From Streptomyces sp. TRM70350 (lineage in GTDB: Bacteria > Actinomycetota > Actinomycetes > Streptomycetales > Streptomycetaceae), in contig NZ_JAHUXH010000004.1 in the NCBI RefSeq assembly GCF_019219825.1, positions 124,001-188,000 on the forward strand: a DNA stretch of 64,000 nucleotides. Reading direction: 5' to 3'. A program made the translations under genes and the position numbers. Within the stretch, counting starts at the first letter, position 1. Every line of letters starts with the position of its first letter. Of the stretch, positions 1 through 8,786 are shown piece by piece. The notes below the pieces were generated by a model that did no database searches, was not told the origin of the DNA, and saw nothing but the letters and a program-made list of their open reading frames with translations.

Positions 1-1
1 C

Positions 2-1084
2 TCGTCCGCCACCCCGGCCGCCGAGCTCGCCGCCTACGTCCTGTGGTCCGCGACCGTACGCCCCGCGGGGCTGGTCACCCGGCCCGCCGTACTCATGTCC
101 AAGCACTGGATGGACAAGGTCTGGAGCTGGGACCACTGCTTCAACGCCCTGGCCCTGGCGCCAGGAGCCCCCGAACTGGCCTGGGACCAGTACCACCTGC
201 CCTTCGACCACCAGGACGAGACCGGGGCGCTGCCCGACTCGGTCACCCACTCCGAGGTTCTCCACAACTTCGTCAAGCCGCCCATCCACGGCTGGGCGTT
301 CGGTCACCTGCGCCGCCGGCTGGCCACGCCTCCGGACCGGGCGCAACTGGCCGAGACGTACGACCGGCTGAAACGCTGGACGGACTTCTGGCTCACCGCA
401 CGGCGCGCCCCCGGCGCCGCACTGCCCCACTACCAGCACGGCAACGACAGCGGCTGGGACAACGCCACCACCTTCGACCCCGAACGCGTCGTCGTCACCG
501 CGGACCTGGCCGCCTTCCTCGTCCTGCAGCTCCGCGAACTCGCCGAGCTGGCCGAGCACTTGGACAGACCGGACGAGGCCCGCCAGTGGACGCGAGCGGC
601 CGGGACGACCCAGGCGGCGGTGCTCGACCACCTCTGGACCGGTGACCGCTTCGTCGCCCGCGGAGTCGCCGGCGGGGACACCTGGCACACATCGAGCCTG
701 CTCGACCTGATGCCCATCGTGCTGGGCGAGCACCTGCCGGACGACGTCAGCGGCGTCCTGGCCGCCCGCGTCGAGGCCCATCTGACCCCGCACGGCCTGG
801 CCACCGAACTGCCGACCTCGCCGCACTACCTCCCCGACGGCTACTGGCGCGGCCCGATCTGGGCCCCCGCCACGGTCCTCATCGAGGACGGCCTGCGCCG
901 CAGCGGCCACCACCGACTGGCGGACGAGATCAGCGCCCGCTTCCGCGCCCTGTGCGAGACCCACGGCTTCGCCGAGAACTTCGACGCCCTGACCGGAACG
1001 GGCCTGCGCGACCGCGCCTACACCTGGACCGCCAGCGGCTACCTCCTCCTCGCCGAGGCACACGCGCGCCGAGCCGGCCACTGA
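2..1084 (+). CDS. MGH1-like glycoside hydrolase, 3' part
   Basis: The open frame runs in from the left edge, so the N-terminal part of the gene lies outside the window. An ATG at 95 is internal, because the same frame reads sensibly upstream of it. The protein resembles the (alpha/alpha)6-barrel hydrolases related to mannosylglycerate hydrolase, GH63 and glycogen-debranching enzymes. Visible motifs are WSWDHCFN near the start of the visible part, a loop HGNDSGWDN that in this fold carries the acidic catalytic residue, and the C-terminal FAENFDALTGTG followed by YTWTASGYLLL. Family membership is fairly clear. The substrate cannot be read from sequence. An amylo-1,6-glucosidase or mannosylglycerate-type alpha-glycosidase are the main options. 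Confidence 0.75.
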   Translation, partial: SSATPAAELAAYVLWSATVRPAGLVTRPAVLMSKHWMDKVWSWDHCFNALALAPGAPELAWDQYHLPFDHQDETGALPDSVTHSEVLHNFVKPPIHGWAFGHLRRRLATPPDRAQLAETYDRLKRWTDFWLTARRAPGAALPHYQHGNDSGWDNATTFDPERVVVTADLAAFLVLQLRELAELAEHLDRPDEARQWTRAAGTTQAAVLDHLWTGDRFVARGVAGGDTWHTSSLLDLMPIVLGEHLPDDVSGVLAARVEAHLTPHGLATELPTSPHYLPDGYWRGPIWAPATVLIEDGLRRSGHHRLADEISARFRALCETHGFAENFDALTGTGLRDRAYTWTASGYLLLAEAHARRAGH

Positions 1085-1193
1085 TTGCCCACCCCCTCCC
1101 GCCCATGGCGCGCGATGGGTGCACGAGCCGCGCCGGACGGGCTGAGGGAGAATGAGAGGGCGGCGTCCTGGCGCGCTGAAGGCGGTGGGAATC

Positions 1194-2078
1194 ATGGTGC
1201 TGCCCTTGGTCGTGGGTGTCGACGGCTCGGAGCCCAGCCTCGACGCCGTCGACTGGGCCGCGGACGAGGCGGCCCGCCACGGTCTCCCGCTGCGGATCGT
1301 CCACGCCTCGCTGTGGGAGCGGTACGAGGGTGCGGCCCTGGAGGACACCCCCGGGGCCGAGCCGGATGTGGTGACCGAGCACGAGCTCGCCGTGAGTGTC
1401 GTGGCGGGAGCGGCCCAGCGTGCCCGGCAGCGCGCGCCGACGCTGAGGATCAGCACCGACGTGGTGCCGCAGGATGCCGTGTCGGCACTGCTGCACGAGG
1501 CGCGCCTCGCCCGTGCCGTCGTGACCGGGGTACGGGGCAGGGGCCCGATCAGGGAGCTCCTGCTCGGCTCGGTCAGTCTCTCCCTGGCGGCCCGGGCCCC
1601 CTGTCCGGTCGTCGTCGTCCGCGGCCGGGCGGAGAACAGACAGGCCGCCAACGGACGCATCGTCGTGGGCGTCGGCGACGCCACAGCCCCGGCAGCGGTC
1701 CGCTGTGCCTTCCGGGAGGGCGCGGCGCGCGGGTGCGAGATCGAGGCCGTACGGGCCTGGCGTCGCCCGGCGCACAGGCCCGCGCCGCACCCGCTGCTGA
1801 CCGGGGATCCCGCCCATGCCGAGGAGGCCCGTGCCTCGGTTGTGCTCGACGAGGCATTGGAGGGCGTCGCCAAGGAGTACCCCGGCGTGATCGTGCACCG
1901 CGCGCTGGTCGAGGGCTCCGCACGCCATGCCCTGGTGGCCCGGTCGTCGGCGGCCGACCTCCTGGTCATCGGGGCCCATCGGCGTCGCGGCCACCTCGGT
2001 CCGCAGCTCGGCCTGGTGGGACACACGGTGCTGCACCACTCCGAGTGTCCGGTGGCGGTGGTTCCGCAGCAGGAGTGA
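1194..2078 (+). CDS. Universal stress protein, two tandem Usp domains
   Basis: A 294-residue cytosolic protein with two UspA domains (roughly residues 1-140 and 150-294). Domain one opens with LVVGVDGSEPS and ends with the nucleotide-binding pattern GVRGRG then LLGS and a PCPVVVV strand. Domain two repeats this as IGAHRRRG, VGHT and CPVAVVP. Such tandem Usp proteins bind ATP and accompany dormancy, hypoxia or redox stress in actinobacteria. An upstream in-frame ATG at 1152 exists, but family members begin at MxLPLVVGVDGS, which fits the start used here. It converges on the nuo-like operon with a 76-bp gap. A link to respiration is plausible but only inferred. Confidence 0.85.
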   Translation: MVLPLVVGVDGSEPSLDAVDWAADEAARHGLPLRIVHASLWERYEGAALEDTPGAEPDVVTEHELAVSVVAGAAQRARQRAPTLRISTDVVPQDAVSALLHEARLARAVVTGVRGRGPIRELLLGSVSLSLAARAPCPVVVVRGRAENRQAANGRIVVGVGDATAPAAVRCAFREGAARGCEIEAVRAWRRPAHRPAPHPLLTGDPAHAEEARASVVLDEALEGVAKEYPGVIVHRALVEGSARHALVARSSAADLLVIGAHRRRGHLGPQLGLVGHTVLHHSECPVAVVPQQE

Positions 2079-2154
2079 CATCGGCGCTGTCCGCGTCGGG
2101 CATCGAGGCCCTGCTGGGCAGCACGTGTCGGCGTCTCGGGCCGCTGAACTCTCG

Positions 2155-3576
2155 TCAGGGCAGGAGAGGCCCCGTGGTGACAGGGAGGACTGCGCCGCCG
2201 GCGATGCCGAGGGCGAGGGAGACCATTGCGGCGGTGTAGGCCGTGGCGGCGGCCCAGCGGCCGAGGACAGCCTGGGCATGGGCAGGTGCGGGACCGGTGG
2301 TGGTGAAGAGAGGGCCGAGCCAGCGCAGGTAGTAGAAGAGGGAGGCGACGGTGTTGGCGACGGCGAGGGCGGCGAGCCAGGCGTAGCCGCCGTCGACGGC
2401 GGCGCTGAAGATCTCCAGTTTGCCGAGGAAGACGCCGGTGGGTGGGGTGCCGACGAGGCCGAGCAGGCAGACGACGAGGACGGCGGCGAGGCCGGGGTGA
2501 CGGCGGGCGAGGCCGCGGTAGTCGTCGAGGGTGCGGGCGTGCGGGAGTTCGGTGACGACGGCGAAGGCGGCGAGGTTGGTGGCGGCGTAGGCGGCGAGGT
2601 AGAACAGCAGGCTCTGTTGGGCGAGGTCGGTGCGGGTGGCGACGGCCAGGGCCATGAGCAGGTAGCCGACCTGGCTGATGGTGGAGTACGCGAGCAGGCG
2701 TTTGACGGAGGTCTGGAAGAACGCGGCCAGGTTGCCCAGCGTCATGGTGACGGCGGCGATGACGGCGAGGAGCAGGGGCCAGTTGACGTCGCTGTCGGGC
2801 AGGGCCTGGTGCAGCAGGCGGTAACCGGCGATCAGCCCGCCGATCTTGGGCAGGGTGGTGACGTAGGCGGCGACGGGGGTGGGGGCGCCGTCGGTGACGT
2901 CGGGGACCCAGAAGTGCGCGGGGACCGCTCCGGCCTTGAACAGCAGCCCGGCCAGGACGCCGACGAGTCCTACGGCGACCAGTCCGTAGGCGGCGGAGGG
3001 CAGCGCGCTGTGCAGTTCGCGGTAGAGGGTGGCGTGGCCTGCCGCGTAGAGGAGGGCGGTGCCGGCGAGCATGATGGTGCCGAGCAGGACGCCCATCAGG
3101 TAGTACTTCAGGGCGGCTTCGGTGCCGCGTTCGTCCTTGGCGAAGGCGGCGAGCGCGTAGGCGGGGATGCTCGCGAGCAGGTAGGCGGCGAACAGCGTCA
3201 GCAGATCGTTGGCGCCGATCAATGCGAGGGTGCCCGCCCCGGTGAGCAGGAGCAGCACCCAGTACTCGGTTTCCCGTCGGTGGCCGCGGACGGTTTCCAC
3301 GGACATGCCGGTGATCAGCAGCAGGGCGCCGAGGACGGTCAGGCGGCCCATGCCGGTGGCGGTGTCGACGGCGAAGGCGTGATGGAAGACGGTCTGTTCG
3401 CGGTCGGTGACCATGGTGATGCCGGTGGCGATCAGTCCGGTCACGCAGGCGGTGGCCGCCAGGACAGCGATGGTCCACTGGCGGCGGCGGGGCAGCCAGG
3501 AACCGGCGAGCAGGCCGATGACGGCGGCGCCGAGCAGGGCGAGTTCGGGGATGAGCGCGGCGAGGTTCTCGTTCAT
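2155..3576 (-). CDS. nuoN: NuoN-like antiporter subunit of complex I relative
   Basis: A 473-residue, highly hydrophobic protein and the last gene of the nuo-like operon. Its ATG overlaps the nuoM stop as ATGA. It belongs to the proton-translocating NuoL/M/N (Mrp antiporter) family. Conserved segments include FKAGAVPAHFWVPDV with GAPTPVAAYV and the TTLPKIGG lysine, so the channel lysines remain. The TM5 glutamate found in ordinary NuoN (GLELLSL) appears to be replaced: the matching stretch reads AAYLLASIPAYAL, with Leu in place of Glu. That residue normally couples proton movement, so this subunit may be altered in function. It lies in the membrane and depends on the rest of the operon. Confidence 0.9.
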   Translation of the reverse strand: MNENLAALIPELALLGAAVIGLLAGSWLPRRRQWTIAVLAATACVTGLIATGITMVTDREQTVFHHAFAVDTATGMGRLTVLGALLLITGMSVETVRGHRRETEYWVLLLLTGAGTLALIGANDLLTLFAAYLLASIPAYALAAFAKDERGTEAALKYYLMGVLLGTIMLAGTALLYAAGHATLYRELHSALPSAAYGLVAVGLVGVLAGLLFKAGAVPAHFWVPDVTDGAPTPVAAYVTTLPKIGGLIAGYRLLHQALPDSDVNWPLLLAVIAAVTMTLGNLAAFFQTSVKRLLAYSTISQVGYLLMALAVATRTDLAQQSLLFYLAAYAATNLAAFAVVTELPHARTLDDYRGLARRHPGLAAVLVVCLLGLVGTPPTGVFLGKLEIFSAAVDGGYAWLAALAVANTVASLFYYLRWLGPLFTTTGPAPAHAQAVLGRWAAATAYTAAMVSLALGIAGGAVLPVTTGPLLP

Positions 3577-5078
3577 CGGGTCACCAGTCCGATCACCGTG
3601 CGGCTGGCGGGTTCGATGACGTCCAGCAGCCAGCGCGGCATGACGCCGATCACCAGCGCGACCGCCAGCAGCGCCACGGTGGGGACGGTTTCTGTGCCTT
3701 TCAGGTCGCTGATGCCTCCCGTGGGGATGGTCCGCGGCAGACGTGGGACGCCCAGGAACATCGAGCGCATGGCGCGCAGGAACAGGGCGGCGGTGATCAG
3801 GATGCCGGTCAGGGCGATGGCGGTGGCGATCGTCTGGGAGGCCAGGGAGCCGGTGAAGATCTGGAACTCGGCGATGAACCCGGAGAAACCGGGGATGCCC
3901 AGGCTCGCGAAGGCCGCGACGGCCGTGAGGCCGGCGAAGCGCGGGGTGTGCGCGGCGAGCCCCGAGTAGGCGTCGATCGCGTAGGTCCGCCCCCGGTCGT
4001 AGAGCATGCCGGACAGCAGGAACAGGGCGCCGGTGATCAGGCCGTGGCTGACCATCTGGGTGACGGCACCGGTGACCGCGAGGGAGCGGGCCTGGGCGTC
4101 GGTGCCGGCGAGGGTTCCGGCGGCACCGACGGCGAGGACGATGTAGCCCATGTGGTTGACCGAGGTGTAGGCGATCATCCGCTTGAAGTCGGTCTGCGCC
4201 AGGGCGACCAGGGCGCCGTACACGACGGATACGGCGCCGATGACGACGATGACCAGGGCGTACTGGCGCCAGCTGCCCGGCAGCAGCGGCATGGCGATGC
4301 GGACGAACCCGTAGGTGCCCATCTTCAGCAGGATCCCGGCGAGGATCGCCGAGCCGGCGGCGGGGGCGTCGGTGTGGGCGGGCGGCAGCCAGGTGTGGAA
4401 CGGCACCGTCGGGGTCTTGACCGCCAGCCCGACGCCGATCGCGAGGAGCACCAGGCCGGCGTACAGGCCGCGACCGGCGAGCGGGTTGCCGCGGGTCAGG
4501 TCGACGAGGTCGAAGGTGTGGGGGTCGGCGGCGAGGTACAGGCCGATGAAGCCGAGCAGCAGGGCGAGGGAGCCGACGAAGGTGTAGAGGAAGAACTTCA
4601 GCGCCGCCGCCCGGGCGCGCTCGCCGTGGCCCCAACCGGCGATGACGAAGAACATGCCGACGATCGACAGGTCGAAGAAGACGAAGAACAGGATCAGGTC
4701 GAGGGCGACGAACAGGCCGAGGCTGACCGTCTGCAGGAACAGGAACAGGCACACGTAACTGCGCACCCGCCGCCCCTCCTTCAGCGAGTACACGGCGACG
4801 GCCAGGAACAGCAGGCAGGTCAGCGCGACCAGGGGCAGGGACAGGCCGTCGACGCCGACGTGGTAGCCCACCCCGGCGTTGGGGATCCACCGCACCCGCT
4901 GCTGGTACTGGATCCCCTCCCCTGGGTCGAAGCCGGTCCAGACGGCGACGACCAGGGCGAGGTCGACGGTGGCGGTGGCGATCCACACACAGATGTACGC
5001 CCGGTCGGGGAGCGTGCGGGGCCAGAGCAGCAGAACCGCGCAGACCAGCAGGGGCAGGAAGACAATGACAGTCAGCAC
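3573..5078 (-). CDS. nuoM: NuoM-like antiporter subunit of complex I relative
   Basis: A 501-residue membrane protein of the NuoM family. The start is taken as the GTG at 5078, five bases past the nuoL stop, with GGTGAGG as ribosome binding site inside the end of nuoL. Conserved features are the lysine in AVKTPTVPFHTWLPPAHTDA and the later LLKMGTYGFVR. The TM5 acidic residue is Asp (FVFFDLSIVGMFF) where standard NuoM has Glu (FWE or FFE). It is translationally coupled to nuoN by a 4-base overlap. It should form one proton channel of the membrane arm. Confidence 0.9.
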   Translation of the reverse strand: MLTVIVFLPLLVCAVLLLWPRTLPDRAYICVWIATATVDLALVVAVWTGFDPGEGIQYQQRVRWIPNAGVGYHVGVDGLSLPLVALTCLLFLAVAVYSLKEGRRVRSYVCLFLFLQTVSLGLFVALDLILFFVFFDLSIVGMFFVIAGWGHGERARAAALKFFLYTFVGSLALLLGFIGLYLAADPHTFDLVDLTRGNPLAGRGLYAGLVLLAIGVGLAVKTPTVPFHTWLPPAHTDAPAAGSAILAGILLKMGTYGFVRIAMPLLPGSWRQYALVIVVIGAVSVVYGALVALAQTDFKRMIAYTSVNHMGYIVLAVGAAGTLAGTDAQARSLAVTGAVTQMVSHGLITGALFLLSGMLYDRGRTYAIDAYSGLAAHTPRFAGLTAVAAFASLGIPGFSGFIAEFQIFTGSLASQTIATAIALTGILITAALFLRAMRSMFLGVPRLPRTIPTGGISDLKGTETVPTVALLAVALVIGVMPRWLLDVIEPASRTVIGLVTR

Positions 5079-5083
5079 AAGGG

Positions 5084-6955
5084 CTACCTCACCAGCAGCA
5101 CGATCAGAATCAGCACGGCGAAGCCCACGGCGGCCTGGGCGTAGTACTGGTGCAGCAGTCCGGTCTGCGGACGGCGTGCCCACCGGCCCAGGCTCCGGGT
5201 GCCGGCGGCCACCGTCCCGACGGCGGCGTCGATGCCGCCGTCGTCCAGCCGCCCGGCGAGCCGGGCGGTGGCCAGCCCGCCGCGGGCGGCCTGCCGCACG
5301 GCACCGTCGACGACGCGGTCGTCGAAGACGGCCAGCGCCCGCGCCAGCCCCAGGACGGGCCGCACCACCACGGCGTGCGCGGCCCGCTCCAGACACAGCC
5401 ACCCCCGCGTCCACCGCACCACCGGGCGCGGTACGGGCGCGGGGCGGGATCCCCACCACCAGGCCAGGCCCGCGGCGGCGAATGCGACACCGGCGGACAG
5501 GACCAGCTCCCACGGCTTGGGCGACGGCTCACCCACCGCGCCGACCAGTTGCTTCAGCCAGGACGCCGGTCCCGGCAGGGCCAGCACGCCCAGCACGGCC
5601 GCGACGAGGGTGAGGGCGAGCAGCGGGGCCGACATGGTGCGGGCGGTGCGCCGGGTGCCGTGGCGCTCGGTGTCGTACCCGGCTTCCCGATCGTCGGGCA
5701 GCGGCCGGGTGACGTACCACAGGGCCTTGACGCTGTAGACGGCGGCGACGGCGGCCGCCGCGAGTCCCACGGCGTACAAGGCGGTGCTCTCGGCGCGGGC
5801 GGTGGCGAGGACCTCGTCCTTGGCCGCCCACAGGGACAGCGGTGGCAGCCCGGCCAGCGTCAGCGCGCCGACGGCGAAGGCGGTGCCGACCAGCGGGTGG
5901 GTGCGGGCGGCGCCGCGCAGTGCGGGCAGTTGCTTGGTGCCGAGCGCGGTCAGCCAGGCCCCGGCAGCAAGGAAGAGCGCTGATTTGGTGGCGGCGTGCG
6001 CGACGAGCTGGGTGGTGCCCGCGGCGATGCCGCCGCTGCCGGCGGCCAGCACCATGAACCCGATCTGGGCGGACGTGGAGGCCGCGAGCAGCTGCTTCAG
6101 ATCGCGCTGCGCGACGGCGACCACTCCGAGCGCGAGGGCGGTGACGGCGCCGGTCCAGGCGACCAGCGGGCCGCCCCAGCCGGTGGCGGCCGACAGCGGA
6201 TGCAGGCGCAGCAGCAGGTAGGCGCCGGCGGCGACCATGGTCGCCGAGTGCAGCAGCGCCGAGACGGAACTGGGGCCCTGCATGGCCCGCGACAGCCAGA
6301 AGGAGAAGGGCAGCTGCGCCGACTTGCCCAGGGCGGCCACGACCACGCCCGCGGTGATCACATGCAGCCACGGCGAGGCGGCGTCCGGCAGGGCGCCCAG
6401 ACGCAGGGAACCGGCGCCGCCGGCCATCGCCGCACCGGCGGCCAGGTACAGGCCGAGGTCGGCGGTGCGGGTGGTGAGGAAGGCGACGTCCGCCGCCCGT
6501 GCCCGCTCCGGCTGGTGCCACCAGTAGCCGATCAGCGCCCAGCTGGTGGCACCCATCACCTCCCAGGCCATCAGCAGCAGCGGCAGCGTGGTCGCGGTGA
6601 CGGTGACCAGCATGGATCCGGCGAAGACCAGCATCAGCCCGAAGAACCGCCCCCGGTTCTCGTCCCGTCCGAACTCGCCCGCGGCGAAGGCGAGGACGGC
6701 GGTGGTGACCGCGGCCACGGTGACCACCATGACCGCGGACAGTCCGTCCACCGCCAGGCCCGCCCGCATCCCGGCGAACAGCGGCGCACTCGCGTGGGGC
6801 CGGGCCAGCGCGGCGGCGACGGCCACACCGAACGTTGCCACGGCCACGGTCACACCGAGAGCGGGAACCAGCCGGTTGCAGCGCGATCCCGTCAGCCCGA
6901 GGACCGTCCCCGCGCCGAGGGGGAGGGCGATCAGCAGCCAGATCATCGCGCTCAT
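5084..6955 (-). CDS. nuoL: NuoL-like antiporter subunit of complex I relative
   Basis: A 623-residue membrane protein, the largest subunit here. It starts with an ATGA overlap on the nuoK stop. It has the N-terminal NuoL/MrpA-type helices with the WE of LLLMAWEVMG, the GKSAQLPF lysine motif and SALLHSATMVAAGAYLLLR. The loop normally reading HTWLPDAMEGPTPVSALIH is changed to FSFWLSRAMQGPSSVSALLH, losing the usual acidic residues and resembling Mrp and DabB-like relatives as much as true NuoL. The C-terminus ends in a single helix (AVGFAVLILIVLLV), consistent with the last anchor helix of NuoL. Confidence 0.9.
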   Translation of the reverse strand: MSAMIWLLIALPLGAGTVLGLTGSRCNRLVPALGVTVAVATFGVAVAAALARPHASAPLFAGMRAGLAVDGLSAVMVVTVAAVTTAVLAFAAGEFGRDENRGRFFGLMLVFAGSMLVTVTATTLPLLLMAWEVMGATSWALIGYWWHQPERARAADVAFLTTRTADLGLYLAAGAAMAGGAGSLRLGALPDAASPWLHVITAGVVVAALGKSAQLPFSFWLSRAMQGPSSVSALLHSATMVAAGAYLLLRLHPLSAATGWGGPLVAWTGAVTALALGVVAVAQRDLKQLLAASTSAQIGFMVLAAGSGGIAAGTTQLVAHAATKSALFLAAGAWLTALGTKQLPALRGAARTHPLVGTAFAVGALTLAGLPPLSLWAAKDEVLATARAESTALYAVGLAAAAVAAVYSVKALWYVTRPLPDDREAGYDTERHGTRRTARTMSAPLLALTLVAAVLGVLALPGPASWLKQLVGAVGEPSPKPWELVLSAGVAFAAAGLAWWWGSRPAPVPRPVVRWTRGWLCLERAAHAVVVRPVLGLARALAVFDDRVVDGAVRQAARGGLATARLAGRLDDGGIDAAVGTVAAGTRSLGRWARRPQTGLLHQYYAQAAVGFAVLILIVLLVR

Positions 6956-7257
6956 CCCTTGAGGTCCGCGGCCATGTCGGCCATGTCGACCTGGCGGGCG
7001 CGGTAGATCGCGGTGGTCACGGCGAAGCCCATGGCCATCTCCACCGCCATCGCGACCACGGCCGCCACGATCACCACCTGGCCGCTGGGCGCCGAAGGGG
7101 CGAGGAAGTGCCAGAAACCGGCGGCCGCGACGATGACCCCGCCGATCATCAGCTCGATCCCCATCATGATCATGACGATCGACTGCTGGGACAGCGCACC
7201 GAACAGGCCGACGCAGAACAGGCCCGCGGCGAGCACCAGGACGAGTTCGAACGTCAT
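6952..7257 (-). CDS. nuoK: NuoK-like small membrane subunit
   Basis: A 101-residue protein with three predicted membrane helices. Both conserved NuoK glutamates are visible: one in MGIELM and one in VAMAVEMAMG. It overlaps nuoJ upstream and nuoL downstream by four bases each (ATGA), so translation of J, K and L is probably coupled. In complex I, NuoK lies between NuoJ and NuoN and contributes to the fourth proton path. Preservation of its glutamates contrasts with the changes seen in NuoH and NuoN of this operon. Confidence 0.92.
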   Translation of the reverse strand: MTFELVLVLAAGLFCVGLFGALSQQSIVMIMMGIELMIGGVIVAAAGFWHFLAPSAPSGQVVIVAAVVAMAVEMAMGFAVTTAIYRARQVDMADMAADLKG

Positions 7258-7823
7258 CGGCCCACGCCTCCGCCGACCGGATCCTTCGCGGGCCGCTGGT
7301 CGAGGTCGTCGCCGAAGCGGTCGTAGCGCCCCCGGTGGGTGGCCAGCACGGTGGCGGCCACCATGGTGGCCAGCAACACGAACCCGAGGACGACCATGGT
7401 CAGCATCTGCTCGGCCATCAGAGCCCTGCCCACCTGGAAGGTGGTGTCCCCGGGCCGGGACGCGGCCCGGTCCGGCCACGGCACCAGGAAGATCCCGGCG
7501 ACCAGCGCGGCGAACACGGTGCCCGCGATGGCCAGCGCGCCGCGCTGGTTGTGCAGCATGGACATCGGCATCAGACCGGCCGGATTCATCATGTAGGCGA
7601 TCATGAACACCGCCATGATCACCATCTCCATGACCATCATCAGCACGATCACCACGCCCAGATAGGGCAGGCCGAGGACAGTCGTCACACCTCCCACGCA
7701 CACCAGGGACGCCAGCAGCGAGAAGGTGACCCGGGCCATCGAGTTCAGCGTGAACACCAGCACGCCGAAGACCAGGGCGAGCACACCCAGAACCACCAGC
7801 AGCACGGTGTCGGTCGCGCCCAT
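7254..7823 (-). CDS. nuoJ: NuoJ-like membrane subunit
   Basis: A 189-residue protein with about five hydrophobic helices. The segment LPYLGVVIVLMMVMEMVIMAVFM corresponds to NuoJ TM3, including the conserved tyrosine, though it is shown here with an unusually methionine-rich helix. The C-terminal tail (about residues 165-189) is hydrophilic. It sits 33 bp downstream of nuoH and overlaps nuoK. NuoJ helps link the quinone site to the proton channels in ordinary complex I. Confidence 0.88.
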   Translation of the reverse strand: MGATDTVLLVVLGVLALVFGVLVFTLNSMARVTFSLLASLVCVGGVTTVLGLPYLGVVIVLMMVMEMVIMAVFMIAYMMNPAGLMPMSMLHNQRGALAIAGTVFAALVAGIFLVPWPDRAASRPGDTTFQVGRALMAEQMLTMVVLGFVLLATMVAATVLATHRGRYDRFGDDLDQRPAKDPVGGGVGR

Positions 7824-7856
7824 GACGCGGTCCCTCCCTTTCCAGCGGTTGAGGTT

Positions 7857-8786
7857 CTAGCGGTTGAGGTTGACCAGGGCCGGAACCAGGGTCTGCACGA
7901 TCGTGAGCGGGATGAGCACCACCCACGCGAACTCCACGTACCGGTCGGCGCGGACCACCGGCAGCCGCCGCAGCACCCACACCAGCAGACCGAGCACCAG
8001 CAGCGTCTTGACCAGCGACCACGCCCAGGCCGGCAAGCCCGGCCCGGCGCCGCCGCCCAGGAACAGCGGTACCGCCATGGCCGCACCCGAGGCGAGCCAC
8101 AGCCACCGGCCGGCCTGCAGCAGCAGCCGGTCCACCCCGGACGTCTCGCCCAGCACACCGCCGGAGACGTCGCGACCGGCCGGATAGGCGAAGGGACCCA
8201 GAAAGCTGAACGCCAGCACACCGGCCAGGTAGGCGGCGAAGGCGACCGGCATCCACACCGCGTACCACAGCCCGTGCTGCGCGGCGGCGATGTCACCCAC
8301 CCGCAGCGACTGCGCCCCGGTGGCGGCCGAGATCAGCGCGAACATCAGCGGCAGCTCGTAGGCCAGGCCCTGGGCGAGGAACCGATACCCGCCGACCAGG
8401 GAGAACGCGGAGTTGGGGCCCCAACCGGCCAGCCACAGCCCGGCCCAGGTCAGCACCTCCATGGCGTTGAACCACACCACCCCGACCGACAGGTCGGCGA
8501 CGGCGTGGTGGCCGAAGGGGATGACCAGCGTGGACAGCACGGCGGCCACCGGCACGGTGACCACACCGGTCCGCCACAGCAGCCGGTCCGGGGCGGGCAA
8601 CCGGCGTGGCTGCGTCACCAGCGCCCGCGGCACATCGAGAAACGGCCGCACCGCGGTGGCGAGACCGACCGGCCGTCCCGCGCCCCGGGCGTCCAGCACC
8701 GCATTCCCGGCCACCGCCAGCACCGCCGAGCCGAGCAGCAGTCCCGGGGCGGCCAGCAGCGTCCACCACGCCCCCGCCTCAATCAC
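7857..8786 (-). CDS. nuoH: Degenerate NuoH-like quinone-site subunit
   Basis: A 309-residue, eight-helix membrane protein of the NuoH family. It starts with GTG and overlaps the NuoB/D-like gene by eight bases. Family resemblance is clear in the order of helices, in YELPLMFALISAA, and in the ETSG that matches the EYSG of normal NuoH. The N-terminal GPNRVGP motif is absent. The acidic quinone-loop motif (AETNRAPFDLPEAESEL in typical proteins) has become FSFLGPFAYPAGRDVSG, so most of the glutamates are gone. The subunit is therefore unlikely to host a standard ubiquinone or menaquinone reduction site. Confidence 0.85.
   Translation of the reverse strand: MIEAGAWWTLLAAPGLLLGSAVLAVAGNAVLDARGAGRPVGLATAVRPFLDVPRALVTQPRRLPAPDRLLWRTGVVTVPVAAVLSTLVIPFGHHAVADLSVGVVWFNAMEVLTWAGLWLAGWGPNSAFSLVGGYRFLAQGLAYELPLMFALISAATGAQSLRVGDIAAAQHGLWYAVWMPVAFAAYLAGVLAFSFLGPFAYPAGRDVSGGVLGETSGVDRLLLQAGRWLWLASGAAMAVPLFLGGGAGPGLPAWAWSLVKTLLVLGLLVWVLRRLPVVRADRYVEFAWVVLIPLTIVQTLVPALVNLNR

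Noticed and set aside
1927..3969. A 680-codon plus-strand frame opposite nuoN and nuoM
   Set aside because: Low-complexity Gly/Glu/Asp/Val product, an antisense shadow of the nuo genes.
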